DNA of 64,000 nucleotides from an uncultured Lachnospiraceae bacterium (lineage in GTDB: Bacteria; Bacillota; Clostridia; Lachnospirales; Lachnospiraceae): NCBI GenBank assembly GCA_910588965.1, contig CAJUSO010000002.1, forward strand, positions 62,001-126,000, given 5' to 3'. The position numbers were made by a program, and so were the translations under genes. This document shows positions 35,035 to 43,408 of this stretch, in pieces (the first letter of the stretch is position 1; each line of letters starts with the position of its first letter). Below the pieces are notes generated by a model that saw only the letters and a program-made list of their open reading frames with translations, was not told the origin of the DNA and made no database searches.

Positions 35035-35184
35035 TTATTTTGTTTCTTTGTGCAATGTGTGTTTCCTGCAGAACCTGCAGTATTTCTTTGTCTCCATTCT
35101 GTCTGGATGGGTTTTCTTATCTTTTGTCATGTTGTAATTCCGTTGCTTACATTCTGTACATGCCAAGGTAATTCTTGTGCGCAC
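35035..35184 (-). CDS. rpmG: 50S ribosomal protein L33
   Basis: A 49-residue protein read directly from the sequence: MRTRITLACTECKQRNYN at the N-terminus and METKKYCRFCRKHTLHKETK at the C-terminus. Both CxxC pairs are present, so it is the zinc-binding form of L33. It starts with GTG at 35184 after GGAGGTGGAAGTT and ends 12 bases before secE. rpmG-secE-nusG is the usual Firmicute order. Confidence 0.95.
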   Translation of the reverse strand: MRTRITLACTECKQRNYNMTKDKKTHPDRMETKKYCRFCRKHTLHKETK

Positions 35185-35249
35185 AACTTCCACCTCCATT
35201 AAATTCTAAATTTAGGCATAAAAAAAAGACCTACTTCCATCACTTGTCT

Positions 35250-35279
35250 ACTATAACACAATTAGCAGGCATGCGTCAA
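35250..35279 (-). promoter_or_regulatory. Sigma-A promoter of rpmG-secE-nusG-rplKA
   Basis: Minus-strand TTGACG (35279-35274), an 18-base spacer and TATAGT (35255-35250). Confidence 0.75.
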
Positions 35280-35354
35280 GGGGGCGCGGTAAAAAAAACG
35301 GCGCAAAAGAACCGGGATCCCCTGCCCGCCGAAGGCCTCTATGGGGCGGGCGCC

Positions 35355-36014
35355 TTAAACCTCCATGCGGTAGCCCACCCGCGGAACCGTAATAATCACA
35401 TCCGAGAAATCTAATTTCTTGCGGATATTCCCCACATGCACGTCTACTGTCCGGCTTTCCCCCTCGAAATCCACGCCCCAGAGGATGTTTAGGATCTGTT
35501 CCCTTGTCATCACGCGGTTCTTGTATTTCCAGAAAACCAGGAGGCAGTCAAACTCCATCGGCTGCATGGGAACTTCCATGCCGGCTTTATGGACCGTACG
35601 CTTTTTCTCATTAATCACTACATCCTTAATATGGATTTCTTCTTCCTCTTCCTTCCCTAAACGCTTAAGGACGTTGTCAATGCGCACTAAAAGTTCCAGC
35701 ATCTCAAAAGGCTTGACAATATAGTCCTCCGCACCGCTCCTTAAGCCCTTGACTTTACTGGGCAGGTCGCCTTTAGCCGTCAGGTAGATGACAGGGATAT
35801 GATGTTCCTTCAGTTCTTCCAAAAGCGCAAAGCCGTCCTTGCCTGGGAGCATAATGTCCAAAAGGGCTAAATGGTAATCATCCTGCTCCTGCAGGCGGCG
35901 GCTAACCTCCAGGCCGTCCAAAAAGGGGATGGGCTGGTATCCGGCTATTTCCAAATTCAGGCAAATCAAATCATTTATGGCAATCTCATCTTCAATCACT
36001 AAAATTTTTTTCAT
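35355..36014 (-). CDS. OmpR-family response regulator
   Basis: A 219-residue regulator with a receiver domain (1-115: ILVIEDEIAINDL, phosphoacceptor in LALLDIMLPGKDGF, Lys in DYIVKPFE) and an OmpR/PhoB winged helix (about 125-219: VPMQPMEFDCLLVFWKYKNR, SRTVDVHVGNIRKKLDF). No histidine kinase lies on either side, so it is an orphan. The start ATG at 36014 has only a weak ribosome site (AGGACAGG). Three direct repeats with an 11-base period lie upstream of its probable -10, suggesting autoregulation. Confidence 0.9.
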   Translation of the reverse strand: MKKILVIEDEIAINDLICLNLEIAGYQPIPFLDGLEVSRRLQEQDDYHLALLDIMLPGKDGFALLEELKEHHIPVIYLTAKGDLPSKVKGLRSGAEDYIVKPFEMLELLVRIDNVLKRLGKEEEEEIHIKDVVINEKKRTVHKAGMEVPMQPMEFDCLLVFWKYKNRVMTREQILNILWGVDFEGESRTVDVHVGNIRKKLDFSDVIITVPRVGYRMEV

Positions 36015-36105
36015 CGCTGGAATCCTGTCCTATTTTTTAATTTCCCGGAAGCAAGCCCCTGGTATGGCAGATGCAACCGGAATACGTAACTCTTTTTCAT
36101 TTAAT

Positions 36106-36170
36106 ATTATAGCGGTTATGCACAAAAAAAGAAATAGGCTTCTGTAAAGGATATGTAAACTACCTATAAA
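36106..36170 (-). promoter_or_regulatory. Regulator promoter with 11-bp-period direct repeats
   Basis: On the minus strand TTTATA (36170), TTTACA (36159) and TTTACA (36148) repeat at exactly 11-base steps, followed about 30 bases later by a TATAAT at 36111-36106 with no good -35. This is the layout of an activator site for PhoB/OmpR-type regulators. Confidence 0.5.
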
Positions 36171-36241
36171 TGCCCTATGGCTAACACTGCCTTCCCAAAA
36201 GCCTATCCCCCCTCCCTGGAAAAGAAGCCTTACCGCATCCC

Positions 36242-36994
36242 TTACCTGCCCCAGGTCTGCCTTGTAGCCCTCTGGCCCATGTCCCCTCCGTCCATGCCGA
36301 TATTGATGCCTGATTTACGTTCCTTGGGCTGGATTAAGACACATGCCCTCTGGTGGGCAGACCACTGGAACATATAACTCTCGCCAGACGCCCCCCGGGA
36401 ACCCAGGAGGTTCTTCCAGGACATATCCATTTCAAAGCTAGGGTCTGCACCTGTCCAGCATACCACGGCATCCGGGTCTGCCTCCAGTGTCCCGCCGTTC
36501 TGCTCATTACTTAAGATAATGGGGTTCCCTTCCACCAAGACAGCTACATAGGCATTCGGCCCTTGCCCTGTCAGCGTAGACGTGGCCCATCCCTTCTGGG
36601 AAATAATCCCCTGTGCCAGAAAGCGTATGCCATATTTACAGTCATCCGTAAAAGCCAAAAGGTTCTCAGACTCTACGGAAAGGGTCTCTCCCTGCCGCAG
36701 GGGCACAACCACTACATGCTGTTCGTCGTTGGCATAATACGTGGTGCTCGGGCCGTTCATCATCACCTTCATAAGGGGCATATTCTCCCCCGTGAAACGG
36801 CGCCCTATCTGCCCCAGCAAAGCGCGCACCGGGTTTCCTTCCGGCCCTAAAAGGCATTTTTCAAACTTAAAATTCTTGCTCCCTTGGCACTCTCCGCCAA
36901 TGAAAGCGCCTGCCTTTGTAAAAAGGATATCCTGGCCTCTCCCGTCCGATGATACCATTAATGTCAATTCATTCACTACCTCTAGCTGTAACAT
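36242..36994 (-). CDS. AIM24 family protein
   Basis: A 250-residue protein with the AIM24/DUF124 beta-rich fold (YTTY-type core: MKVMMNGPSTTYYANDEQHV, GETLSVESENLLAFTDDCKY, LTGQGPNAYVAVLVEGNPI). Its function is unknown; homologues occur beside TerD-type stress genes, as here. There is no signal peptide. The ATG at 36994 follows GGAGGTATGG. The upstream start at 37024 overlaps the TerD gene and lacks a ribosome site. Confidence 0.78.
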   Translation of the reverse strand: MLQLEVVNELTLMVSSDGRGQDILFTKAGAFIGGECQGSKNFKFEKCLLGPEGNPVRALLGQIGRRFTGENMPLMKVMMNGPSTTYYANDEQHVVVVPLRQGETLSVESENLLAFTDDCKYGIRFLAQGIISQKGWATSTLTGQGPNAYVAVLVEGNPIILSNEQNGGTLEADPDAVVCWTGADPSFEMDMSWKNLLGSRGASGESYMFQWSAHQRACVLIQPKERKSGINIGMDGGDMGQRATRQTWGR

Positions 36995-37010
36995 CCATAC
37001 CTCCGATTCC

Positions 37011-37841
37011 TTAACCCGATACATTTACGCCATATAACCCACACAAGCCTGCCAAATCCCTGGCCACCCCGTTCCCTACCGCATGGAATTTCCATTGCCC
37101 GTCCCGCTCATACAGCTCGCCCACCATCATGGATGTGACATTGCTGTAATACTCTTCCAGTTCAAAATGCAGGATCCCCTGCCCTGCCCCTGGGCTGCGC
37201 AGCATGATATAAGCATTGGAAACCATATCAAAATGCAGCCCCTGCCTGAGGGCTTCGTGAATCGTAAGGGTAAATACGATTTTCTTGACCCTGGGATCCA
37301 TCCGCCTCCAATCTATCGTAAGGGTTTCTTCCACGCCGCCTGCGCTGTCCCCATGATGCACGACGCTTCCGTCGGGGCTCCTTTCCTGCCCATAAAAAAC
37401 AAACCATTCATCCCCCACCACCTTGTTGGCGCCGGACAATAAAAAAGCCGAAGCATCCAAATCACAGGCCGGAGCCTTGGCATTCCAGCCAATGGATACC
37501 TCCACCTGGGGCAGAGGGCGCCCATGTTCTGCAAGAGGAACCTTCTGCCCTTTTTGCAGCCTCATCCCAGTAAGCGCCTTGCGCTTAGGGGGCGGCACTG
37601 CAGATGACGCAGCGCGGCCTGGCTGGATTATCCCCTGGCGGGGCGGCTCCGGGGATGGGCTGCTGGCTGAAGGCCAAGCTGTTCCCCGGCCAGATACCTG
37701 GGCCGGCGCCCCCATCCCGGGCATGCCCGCTGCATTTCCCAAATTTGGCTGGAGCCTGCGGGGCTTTTGCACATTCCTCCCCATAGATGCAGCCAAATCC
37801 TCCAACCTTACCGGGCTCTTTCTATTCATCGGAATATTCAT
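37011..37841 (-). CDS. TerD family protein with Pro-rich N-terminal extension
   Basis: A protein of about 276 residues. A disordered Pro/Ser/Gly-rich N-terminal region (about 1-95) precedes a TerD domain (about 96-275) with the calcium-site pattern GWNAKAPACDLDASAFLL, GDEWFVFYGQERSPDGS and GGVEETLTIDWRRMDP. TerD proteins take part in stress and tellurite phenotypes with an unclear mechanism. The ATG at 37841 follows GCAGGTAAAG. An upstream ATG at 37865 overlaps the stop of the preceding gene (TAATG) and could be used by coupling. Confidence 0.82.
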   Translation of the reverse strand: MNIPMNRKSPVRLEDLAASMGRNVQKPRRLQPNLGNAAGMPGMGAPAQVSGRGTAWPSASSPSPEPPRQGIIQPGRAASSAVPPPKRKALTGMRLQKGQKVPLAEHGRPLPQVEVSIGWNAKAPACDLDASAFLLSGANKVVGDEWFVFYGQERSPDGSVVHHGDSAGGVEETLTIDWRRMDPRVKKIVFTLTIHEALRQGLHFDMVSNAYIMLRSPGAGQGILHFELEEYYSNVTSMMVGELYERDGQWKFHAVGNGVARDLAGLCGLYGVNVSG

Positions 37842-37864
37842 CTTTACCTGCTTTCTAAAATCCA

Positions 37865-38839
37865 TTATAAATATTTCTTGGAAACTTCCGGGCTAAGCTG
37901 GTACTGTTTTTGGATTTTTGCAAGGATAACCTGAGGCGGCAGCTGCAATTCTTTCAACACAGAAACCGTCCCCCTAATGCCTTCTTCCCTTCCTTCTTCC
38001 CTTCCTTCTTCCCTTCCTTCTTTATATCCTTCATTTTTCCCTTCATCCCTAATTGCCTTTGCCTCATAATCTAAAATCTTTCCACCCATAACAGCCCTCA
38101 CTCCTTCCCTGACAGCTTTATATTTCCTTGCAATATGGTCCAACACCTTCTTAGACATATCGATTATGGTGCATTTTGTATACTCATCAATCTTCCCTAT
38201 CCCCAGCAATTCCTCCAGGCTGTTTTTCATTTGCTCATATACCTGCACAAGCTGTTCCAGCTTCTGTGCATCCTTCTCATAATCCTCAAACCTGCCCTCA
38301 TAGCTGAAAATATGGAACGGAATCAAAAACAGGAGGTTTTTCCTTAAAATCTCCTCCATGGGATACCGCTGGGTCTTTATCACAGGGATAGGGTAAGACA
38401 AGTCCCCGCCTGGCGTAACCATCTTGATTTCGAACCTATCTGGGGTAGATTTTACACACCGCAAAAACAGCACTGCGGAATGTGGGAATGCCACGGTGAG
38501 CACTCCCTCTTCCAATACCCCTTTCCCCAAGGCAATCTGCGTATCATACTCAAAAAACCTGACCAGCATACTGCTGTCTGGGCTGCTCTGGCACTCCAGA
38601 TGATACTTTTTTATCCCTTCTCCATGCACCTCAAAACTGCTATCTGTAACCCTCTTTTCTTGTTTCCCATCCTGTTGGTTTAAGAAGCTTTCATTCTGGG
38701 AAGGGACAACTGCCTCCTTCCCTGTGTAGCTTTCCCCAAAAACTTCATTAAGCACCGGGAGGATCAGGCTGCTGCAGTCATTCAGCAAAGTACGGAAAAC
38801 ATCATCATATGGCGTATTCGCCGCTTCTACCTGTCCCAT
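37865..38839 (-). CDS. Rpn-type PD-(D/E)XK nuclease / transposase-like protein
   Basis: A 324-residue protein of the Rpn/PDDEXK family common in Lachnospiraceae. The N-terminus NTPYDDVFRTLLNDCSSLIL and KKYHLECQSSPDSSMLVRFF (with the E-x-Q nuclease motif) are typical. The C-terminus has a coiled region with a GREEGREEGREEG repeat encoded by a 12-bp tandem repeat near 37980-38015. These genes are thought to encode recombination-promoting nucleases rather than true transposases. The ATG at 38839 follows GGAGA at 6 bases; the ATG two codons earlier abuts the site. Confidence 0.75.
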   Translation of the reverse strand: MGQVEAANTPYDDVFRTLLNDCSSLILPVLNEVFGESYTGKEAVVPSQNESFLNQQDGKQEKRVTDSSFEVHGEGIKKYHLECQSSPDSSMLVRFFEYDTQIALGKGVLEEGVLTVAFPHSAVLFLRCVKSTPDRFEIKMVTPGGDLSYPIPVIKTQRYPMEEILRKNLLFLIPFHIFSYEGRFEDYEKDAQKLEQLVQVYEQMKNSLEELLGIGKIDEYTKCTIIDMSKKVLDHIARKYKAVREGVRAVMGGKILDYEAKAIRDEGKNEGYKEGREEGREEGREEGIRGTVSVLKELQLPPQVILAKIQKQYQLSPEVSKKYL

Positions 38840-39664
38840 CTGCATTCTCCATTCTTTTTTATTCTAACACGTTTTTCTGGATTACTCAATCTGTTATCAT
38901 ATTTTCCAGCTGAAACCCTTGTGTGCATGTTATGATGCATAGCCAAGGGATACGCTGGACTGCGCACGCCGCGGAACTATGGAAAAAACCATAATCTTTC
39001 ATATGATGCGCATCAGCCTGTGCCATTTCACTGAAAATCCGCTTTCCATGTATGATTATACCATTTTGCCGAAAGGCAATCCATAAATCCTTTCTTAAAA
39101 TTACAATAATTTTTTATTACGCAGCCCGGCGGCTCCTTCAAGCAGGCGCCCATACCATCTTACCGCACATCTGGCCCGGACTGCCGCAGGAAGCAAATGC
39201 CTCTGATGTTGTTCATGGAAAAAGGGGATTTGCGCGACGGTTTAGAACTTATGCCTACCATCTTTAACTTTTGGGGCATGCTTTCCGGTATCATAAAGCT
39301 TGCCGCAAACAAAGAAGGGTACATCAAAAAGTCCATGGGATTATCTAAAAATCAATTTTGGGGCTATGGGTTCTCTATGCTATATGATTCAATCGCAGCA
39401 AAGGAGAGATGATTATGGGAAAAACATGACTGGCAGAATTTATGCCAGTGGATATGACGTGGATTTTATATCTGCCAACATACGGTAAGCAGAATCATAG
39501 AAAAACAGAAAATACGAGCATTTCGCAGGAATCCTGGGAACAGGACTCCTGCGAAATATGAAATCTTAAGGAAGGATACCAGGCTGTGGGCCGCAGCCCA
39601 ACAGAACCGGCATTTCCCCAGGAACCGACTCCGGTTTTATGCAGAGCAGCTATGAAAGAACTGC
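38840..39664. other. Gene-free region of 825 bp
   Basis: No gene can be supported. A plus-strand frame at 39197-39412 (71 residues, including GYIKKSMGLSKNQFWGYGF) has an AGGAAGCAA ahead of its ATG, and the same frame continues after the stop with LWEKHDWQNLCQWI. It may be a degraded gene, but I recognise no family. The right end holds the pilus-locus terminator (39520-39557). Confidence 0.45.
39520..39557 (-). terminator. Hairpin at the end of the pilus locus
   Basis: 15-base arms 39543-39557 and 39520-39534 (atttcgcaggaatcc) pair with one mismatch around an 8-base loop; TATTTTC follows a few bases later on the minus strand. It lies 107 bases after the SipW-type gene. Confidence 0.6.
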
Positions 39665-40165
39665 TTACAGGCGGGATCCAATGAGATGCAGCGCTACCCC
39701 CAGCAGGACTGCGCATGCCGCTGCAAGCTTCCCATACAGGGAGGTCATAACCGTCAGGACTTTTCCCACATATGGGATAATCCATGTGACTTTGCCAATA
39801 TAATTCCCATAAGGCACCGGCGTTGTGTCCTCATTCTCGTTGGCATCCCCTTTTGTCCGGAAAGTACCGGATACAATATTATTCTTTATAACCCGGTGGG
39901 TGATAATGCCTGAGTCCTCCGCAGACCCATAAAAAGCAATGATATCGGATCCTTCCACATCCTCCGGCTCGCCCTTATGGACGTAAATCAGGCTCCCGAC
40001 GGGCATTTCCGGTTCCATGCTGCCGCTGAGCACATGGTACATGCCATAGCCGAACATCCCTGGCAGGACTAGCAGGGAGCACAGGGCGATTACAATTAAT
40101 ATCAGCACAATCCCTGCCACGCTGCAGATCCTGCCTAGCCTGCTTTTCCTTTCTTGCTCTCCCAT
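39665..40165 (-). CDS. SipW-type signal peptidase I
   Basis: A 166-residue ER/archaeal-type signal peptidase. One N-terminal membrane helix (about 14-36), the nucleophile Ser in VLSGSMEPEMPVGSLIYV, the His of the Ser-His type in GIITHRVI (in place of the Lys of LepB enzymes), KGDANENED, and a C-terminal hydrophobic helix (about 138-163). In B. subtilis SipW matures TasA and TapA; here the two TasA/camelysin-like genes upstream in the same locus are the obvious substrates. The ATG at 40165 is two bases past the stop of the previous gene. Confidence 0.9.
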   Translation of the reverse strand: MGEQERKSRLGRICSVAGIVLILIVIALCSLLVLPGMFGYGMYHVLSGSMEPEMPVGSLIYVHKGEPEDVEGSDIIAFYGSAEDSGIITHRVIKNNIVSGTFRTKGDANENEDTTPVPYGNYIGKVTWIIPYVGKVLTVMTSLYGKLAAACAVLLGVALHLIGSRL

Positions 40166-40167
40166 GG

Positions 40168-41226
40168 CTACTTCTCATCACCAGACGGCGGGTTTGCTGG
40201 CTTATCGCTTGGTTTGGCGGCCAATGCTTTCCGCCTCTTGGTCAGGTAAATTGCTGTCACTGCCAAAGCGGATGCAGCCACTGCCCCAATCCCAATATAG
40301 ACGGGGAGGTATCCCATAACCGTGCCGCCCGGCTGGCTTACGTTCATCTTGGCCAATGGCACCTCGTCATCCGGGGAATCAATATCCTCTATATCTTTTG
40401 GTAAATCCCCAGACCTCGGAACCTCCGGATCTGGAGCCGGGATAGTTTCCCCTCCAATCTGTCCTTCCTCCTCTTCCGGCTCTTCTGGTTCTACTGGTTC
40501 CTCTGGCTCTGTTGGCTCTTCTGGTTCTGCCGGCGCCTCTGGCTCTGCTGGGGCTGCTGGGGCTGCCGGCGTTGTGGGTGTGGTTGGAGCTGTTGGCGCC
40601 GTGGGTGTGGTTGGCGTTGGCGCCGCCTCGGTTACCACAGGGGTATATACAAAGGTGAATACATTCTCTGCTTCATTCGCGGAAAGGGTCTTCACCATAT
40701 TCAATGCCTGCACCTGGTATCCGTCCCGATAACGGGCTGATACATACTGCCGCTCGCCTGCGTTCCCAAAATACTGGTCGCTGGGCAGCAGCTCATTGCC
40801 TGACGCATCCTGGTAATTGACGGTGTATGCCACCATGTCGCCGCTAATCCCATAAGCCACTACATAATCCCTGTCGGATGCCACCCGAAAAGCCGGGGCT
40901 TCTGATTCAGAATTATCCCTTCCTGACCTGCGGACGCCCCTGACATAATACCTGGCGTTGGTGGATTTTGCTGCTTCCTGGGGGGTAATATATACGGTAT
41001 CGCCATATTTCAATCCAGACACTACTATTTCCCCTTTGCCTGGGCTAACGGTAGCGGATTGGGAATCCACCTGGATGCCATCCTCTGTCAATTCTCCCTG
41101 GTTCCCGGCATAGAGCCGTACGGTATAAGTATACTCTTCTTCTGCTGCATACGCAGTCTGGCCAAATATCATCAGCGCCATGGACAGGACCAAAAGGCTA
41201 ATGTGTATTTTTTTCAGCCATTTCAT
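40168..41226 (-). CDS. Surface protein with MucBP-like domain and Pro-rich stalk
   Basis: A 352-residue exported protein. It has a signal peptide (about 1-28, cut after QTAYA), a beta-rich region, a MucBP-like unit (about 130-200: VAYTVNYQDASGNELLPSDQ, YVSARYRDGYQVQAL), a low-complexity stalk of PT, AP, then EPEEP repeats (about 205-265), and a C-terminal membrane helix (about 312-333) with a basic tail. No LPxTG motif precedes the helix. It is likely a membrane-anchored adhesin or tip accessory. The ATG at 41226 follows AAAAGGAGGAGATAGT and nearly touches the previous stop. Confidence 0.72.
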   Translation of the reverse strand: MKWLKKIHISLLVLSMALMIFGQTAYAAEEEYTYTVRLYAGNQGELTEDGIQVDSQSATVSPGKGEIVVSGLKYGDTVYITPQEAAKSTNARYYVRGVRRSGRDNSESEAPAFRVASDRDYVVAYGISGDMVAYTVNYQDASGNELLPSDQYFGNAGERQYVSARYRDGYQVQALNMVKTLSANEAENVFTFVYTPVVTEAAPTPTTPTAPTAPTTPTTPAAPAAPAEPEAPAEPEEPTEPEEPVEPEEPEEEEGQIGGETIPAPDPEVPRSGDLPKDIEDIDSPDDEVPLAKMNVSQPGGTVMGYLPVYIGIGAVAASALAVTAIYLTKRRKALAAKPSDKPANPPSGDEK

Positions 41227-41227
41227 A

Positions 41228-42073
41228 CTATCTCCTCCTTTTCCCTGTCTTTTCCGCTGCATCCTGGCCTGACGCTTCCGCCGCGGCAGGACTGATGGCA
41301 GCCTCGCCCTCCTGTTCCTTATGGAACCGCAGGACGGCAAAAACCAACAGCAGCAGGCCGGAGCCCAGCATCAATACCACATACCGCATAATCTCCGTTT
41401 CATCGCCGGTCCTTACCACGGAACGCCCGCCAAATCCCCCTGGCGTGGTACGTGTACCCGTATCCACCAATTCCGTGGCAAAATCCATCTGCAGCCTCGC
41501 ATAAGTATTCTGGTAATTATTCACCAAAGTCTCGCCGTCCAAGGCCACCTTCAGCTTCACGACGCCTGTAGCGTCTTTGCCCATACGGTCCAAATAGAAA
41601 TAATTCTCAAGGGTCTTAGTGGCTCCATGGAGGCCTACGCCGTTAATCTTCCCATCCCCGCCGAATTTCTGGCTGGAATACAGGGTCGTGGTCTCTCCTG
41701 CCGTGTCTGTATAAGTCAGCAGGTAGTCATAGGCGCCGCCTGCCGCATTGCCTGCATCCTCCAAGGTTTCAAGCACTTTATTTTTCATGTACCAGTCTGC
41801 CTGGCCGTCAAAATCATTTTTCAGCGTAATTGTCAGTTCCACGGAATCCCCGGGCTGCATGGCATTAATCTCATCCCCAATATTGGCTGTTGAGAAGTTA
41901 CTGTCCATGCCCCTGCCGTTAAAGGACACCTGCCAGCCGGCCTGCCCCTGCCTGTCATCGGCGGACACCGCCATAGGAGGGATGAAAAGCAAAAATGCCG
42001 CCAGCCCGATGCTTACTGCCCTTTTGATTTTACCTGGCATACGCATACATGGTTTTTTTATTTTTCTCTCCAT
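41228..42073 (-). CDS. Exported protein with VRTGD-type C-terminal signal
   Basis: A 281-residue protein of unknown family. A signal peptide ends near MAVSADD (about residue 38), followed by a soluble domain with MQPGDSVELTITLKNDFDGQ and LHGATKTLENYFYLDRMGKD. The C-terminus has SVVRTGDETEIMRY, a hydrophobic helix (VVLMLGSGLLLLVFAVL) and a charged tail, the three-part layout of a sortase sorting signal with a non-canonical VRTGD in place of LPxTG. It is probably wall- or membrane-anchored. The ATG at 42073 follows GGGGGGAAGAGA. Confidence 0.65.
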   Translation of the reverse strand: MERKIKKPCMRMPGKIKRAVSIGLAAFLLFIPPMAVSADDRQGQAGWQVSFNGRGMDSNFSTANIGDEINAMQPGDSVELTITLKNDFDGQADWYMKNKVLETLEDAGNAAGGAYDYLLTYTDTAGETTTLYSSQKFGGDGKINGVGLHGATKTLENYFYLDRMGKDATGVVKLKVALDGETLVNNYQNTYARLQMDFATELVDTGTRTTPGGFGGRSVVRTGDETEIMRYVVLMLGSGLLLLVFAVLRFHKEQEGEAAISPAAAEASGQDAAEKTGKRRR

Positions 42074-42086
42074 TCTCTTCCCCCCC

Positions 42087-42839
42087 TTACAGAATCCCAA
42101 GCTTTGCCGCATCTACGCCCCATGCGCTTTTTATGGCGTCCTGGGCGTTATGGGTCTGCACGGCGTCCACTTCCACATCCACATGGAACTCCACGCCGTC
42201 ATACTTATATGTGGTGGTAATGACATTCCCTTTTGTCTCTATCTTCGCCTCTGCGGCCACTTCGCCGTCGATGCGTATGGTATCTGCAAAGGCTGCCGAT
42301 TCTTTGCCAGAAGGCAGGATCCCTTTATAATACAGTTCCATGCATTCTGCAGAGGTATCCGGGTTCTTCACCCATTTTTCCTGGTTCACCAGGTTCAGGT
42401 CTATCAAATCCGGGGAGAGGGTGGTGACCTTTGCCCCATCCTTCACCCAATATTTGTAAATACGGACCCTGACATACTCATCAATGCTCCCGCTGTTTAA
42501 AACCGTGAGCTTTTCCTCATATTTCTTGTTTAGGGCAAGCTTCTCGCCTTCTTCCAGCATATTTTTAAGCAGTGCGCCGCTGGTAGATTTGCCCCCTTTA
42601 TTGGTGCTTACTTTCCATTCATCCTTATCATAATCCCGGCTGCTGACGGTCTGGCCGTTTTCCAAGAGGCTTACGCCAATCTGGGAAACAGTGATTTCAG
42701 CCGTGTAATTCTCACTGTAATAATTCAGCGCTGCCCGGGTGCTCCCTATGGTGCTCCCCAACAGCAGCAGTACGGCCGCTGCAAGCAGCAGGTATGTGAT
42801 TTTCCTATCCCTTGAGGCTTTCTTTTTCTTATCCATCAA
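42087..42839 (-). CDS. TasA/camelysin-like SipW-dependent exported protein
   Basis: A 250-residue exported protein. The N-terminus has a basic start, a hydrophobic run (ITYLLLAAAVLLLLGSTIGS) and TRAALNYYSENYTAEI, the pattern of SipW-dependent TasA/CalY precursors. The mature part has DEYVRVRIYKYWVKDG, seen in this family. There is no wall anchor. TasA-type proteins form matrix fibres. It overlaps the previous gene by 4 bases (ATGA), so the pair is translationally coupled. Confidence 0.7.
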   Translation of the reverse strand: MMDKKKKASRDRKITYLLLAAAVLLLLGSTIGSTRAALNYYSENYTAEITVSQIGVSLLENGQTVSSRDYDKDEWKVSTNKGGKSTSGALLKNMLEEGEKLALNKKYEEKLTVLNSGSIDEYVRVRIYKYWVKDGAKVTTLSPDLIDLNLVNQEKWVKNPDTSAECMELYYKGILPSGKESAAFADTIRIDGEVAAEAKIETKGNVITTTYKYDGVEFHVDVEVDAVQTHNAQDAIKSAWGVDAAKLGIL

Positions 42840-43390
42840 TCACGGGCCTCCTCTCCCTGGCCGCCATCGGCTTCCCGGTAATCTGAATAGACCGTGTTCC
42901 AGTCTGCCGTGGGGTTCCCTGCATCGTCGTAAATCACAGGCGTGCATTCCTGGATGACCACCACATTGAAGCTGTCCCTGTCATAATCTTCTGGCAGGCC
43001 GCCAATCTCCACGTCCAGAACTTCCGTGCTGGCCCCGGCTGGAAGGATGGCGCCATAGTACCAATAGCCGTCCTCTTCGGAATAAGACCACAGGTTGCCT
43101 GCCTCGCTCTTATCCGTATAAGATATCTTCAGCTGACCCCCATGGAATACCTTCACCCTGACATAACAGTCATTCATCTGGGACGTATTGGTAATCGTCA
43201 CATGCTTTGTCATAGCGCTGACATCTTCATGGATTTCCGTCTGGGAACCCATATGCACCACTTGGCTGCCCCCTGCGGACACATAGGTGGTAAAATAGGC
43301 CAAAGAGCCTGGCAGCGCCATAGACCCTACCATGCACAGAGCCGCAGCGGATGCAATCCATACTTTTTTATAGCTTTCCATCTTCTTCAT
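42836..43390 (-). CDS. TasA/camelysin-like SipW-dependent exported protein
   Basis: A 184-residue protein with a SipW-type signal (KVWIASAAALCMVGSMALPG then SLAYFTTYVSAGG). The mature part is a small beta-sandwich with TNTSQMNDCYVRVKVFHGG and DSFNVVVIQECTPVIYDDAG, matching the TasA/camelysin fold. It ends in an acidic tail. Likely a fibre subunit or minor component processed by the SipW-type peptidase at the end of this operon. The ATG at 43390 follows GGAG at about 11 bases. Confidence 0.68.
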   Translation of the reverse strand: MKKMESYKKVWIASAAALCMVGSMALPGSLAYFTTYVSAGGSQVVHMGSQTEIHEDVSAMTKHVTITNTSQMNDCYVRVKVFHGGQLKISYTDKSEAGNLWSYSEEDGYWYYGAILPAGASTEVLDVEIGGLPEDYDRDSFNVVVIQECTPVIYDDAGNPTADWNTVYSDYREADGGQGEEARD

Positions 43391-43408
43391 CTCTGTCGCA
43401 GCTCCTTT

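Noticed and set aside
37865..38839. Active transposon
   Set aside because: The Rpn-type gene has no terminal inverted repeats or target duplications nearby; the family label 'transposase' is historical.
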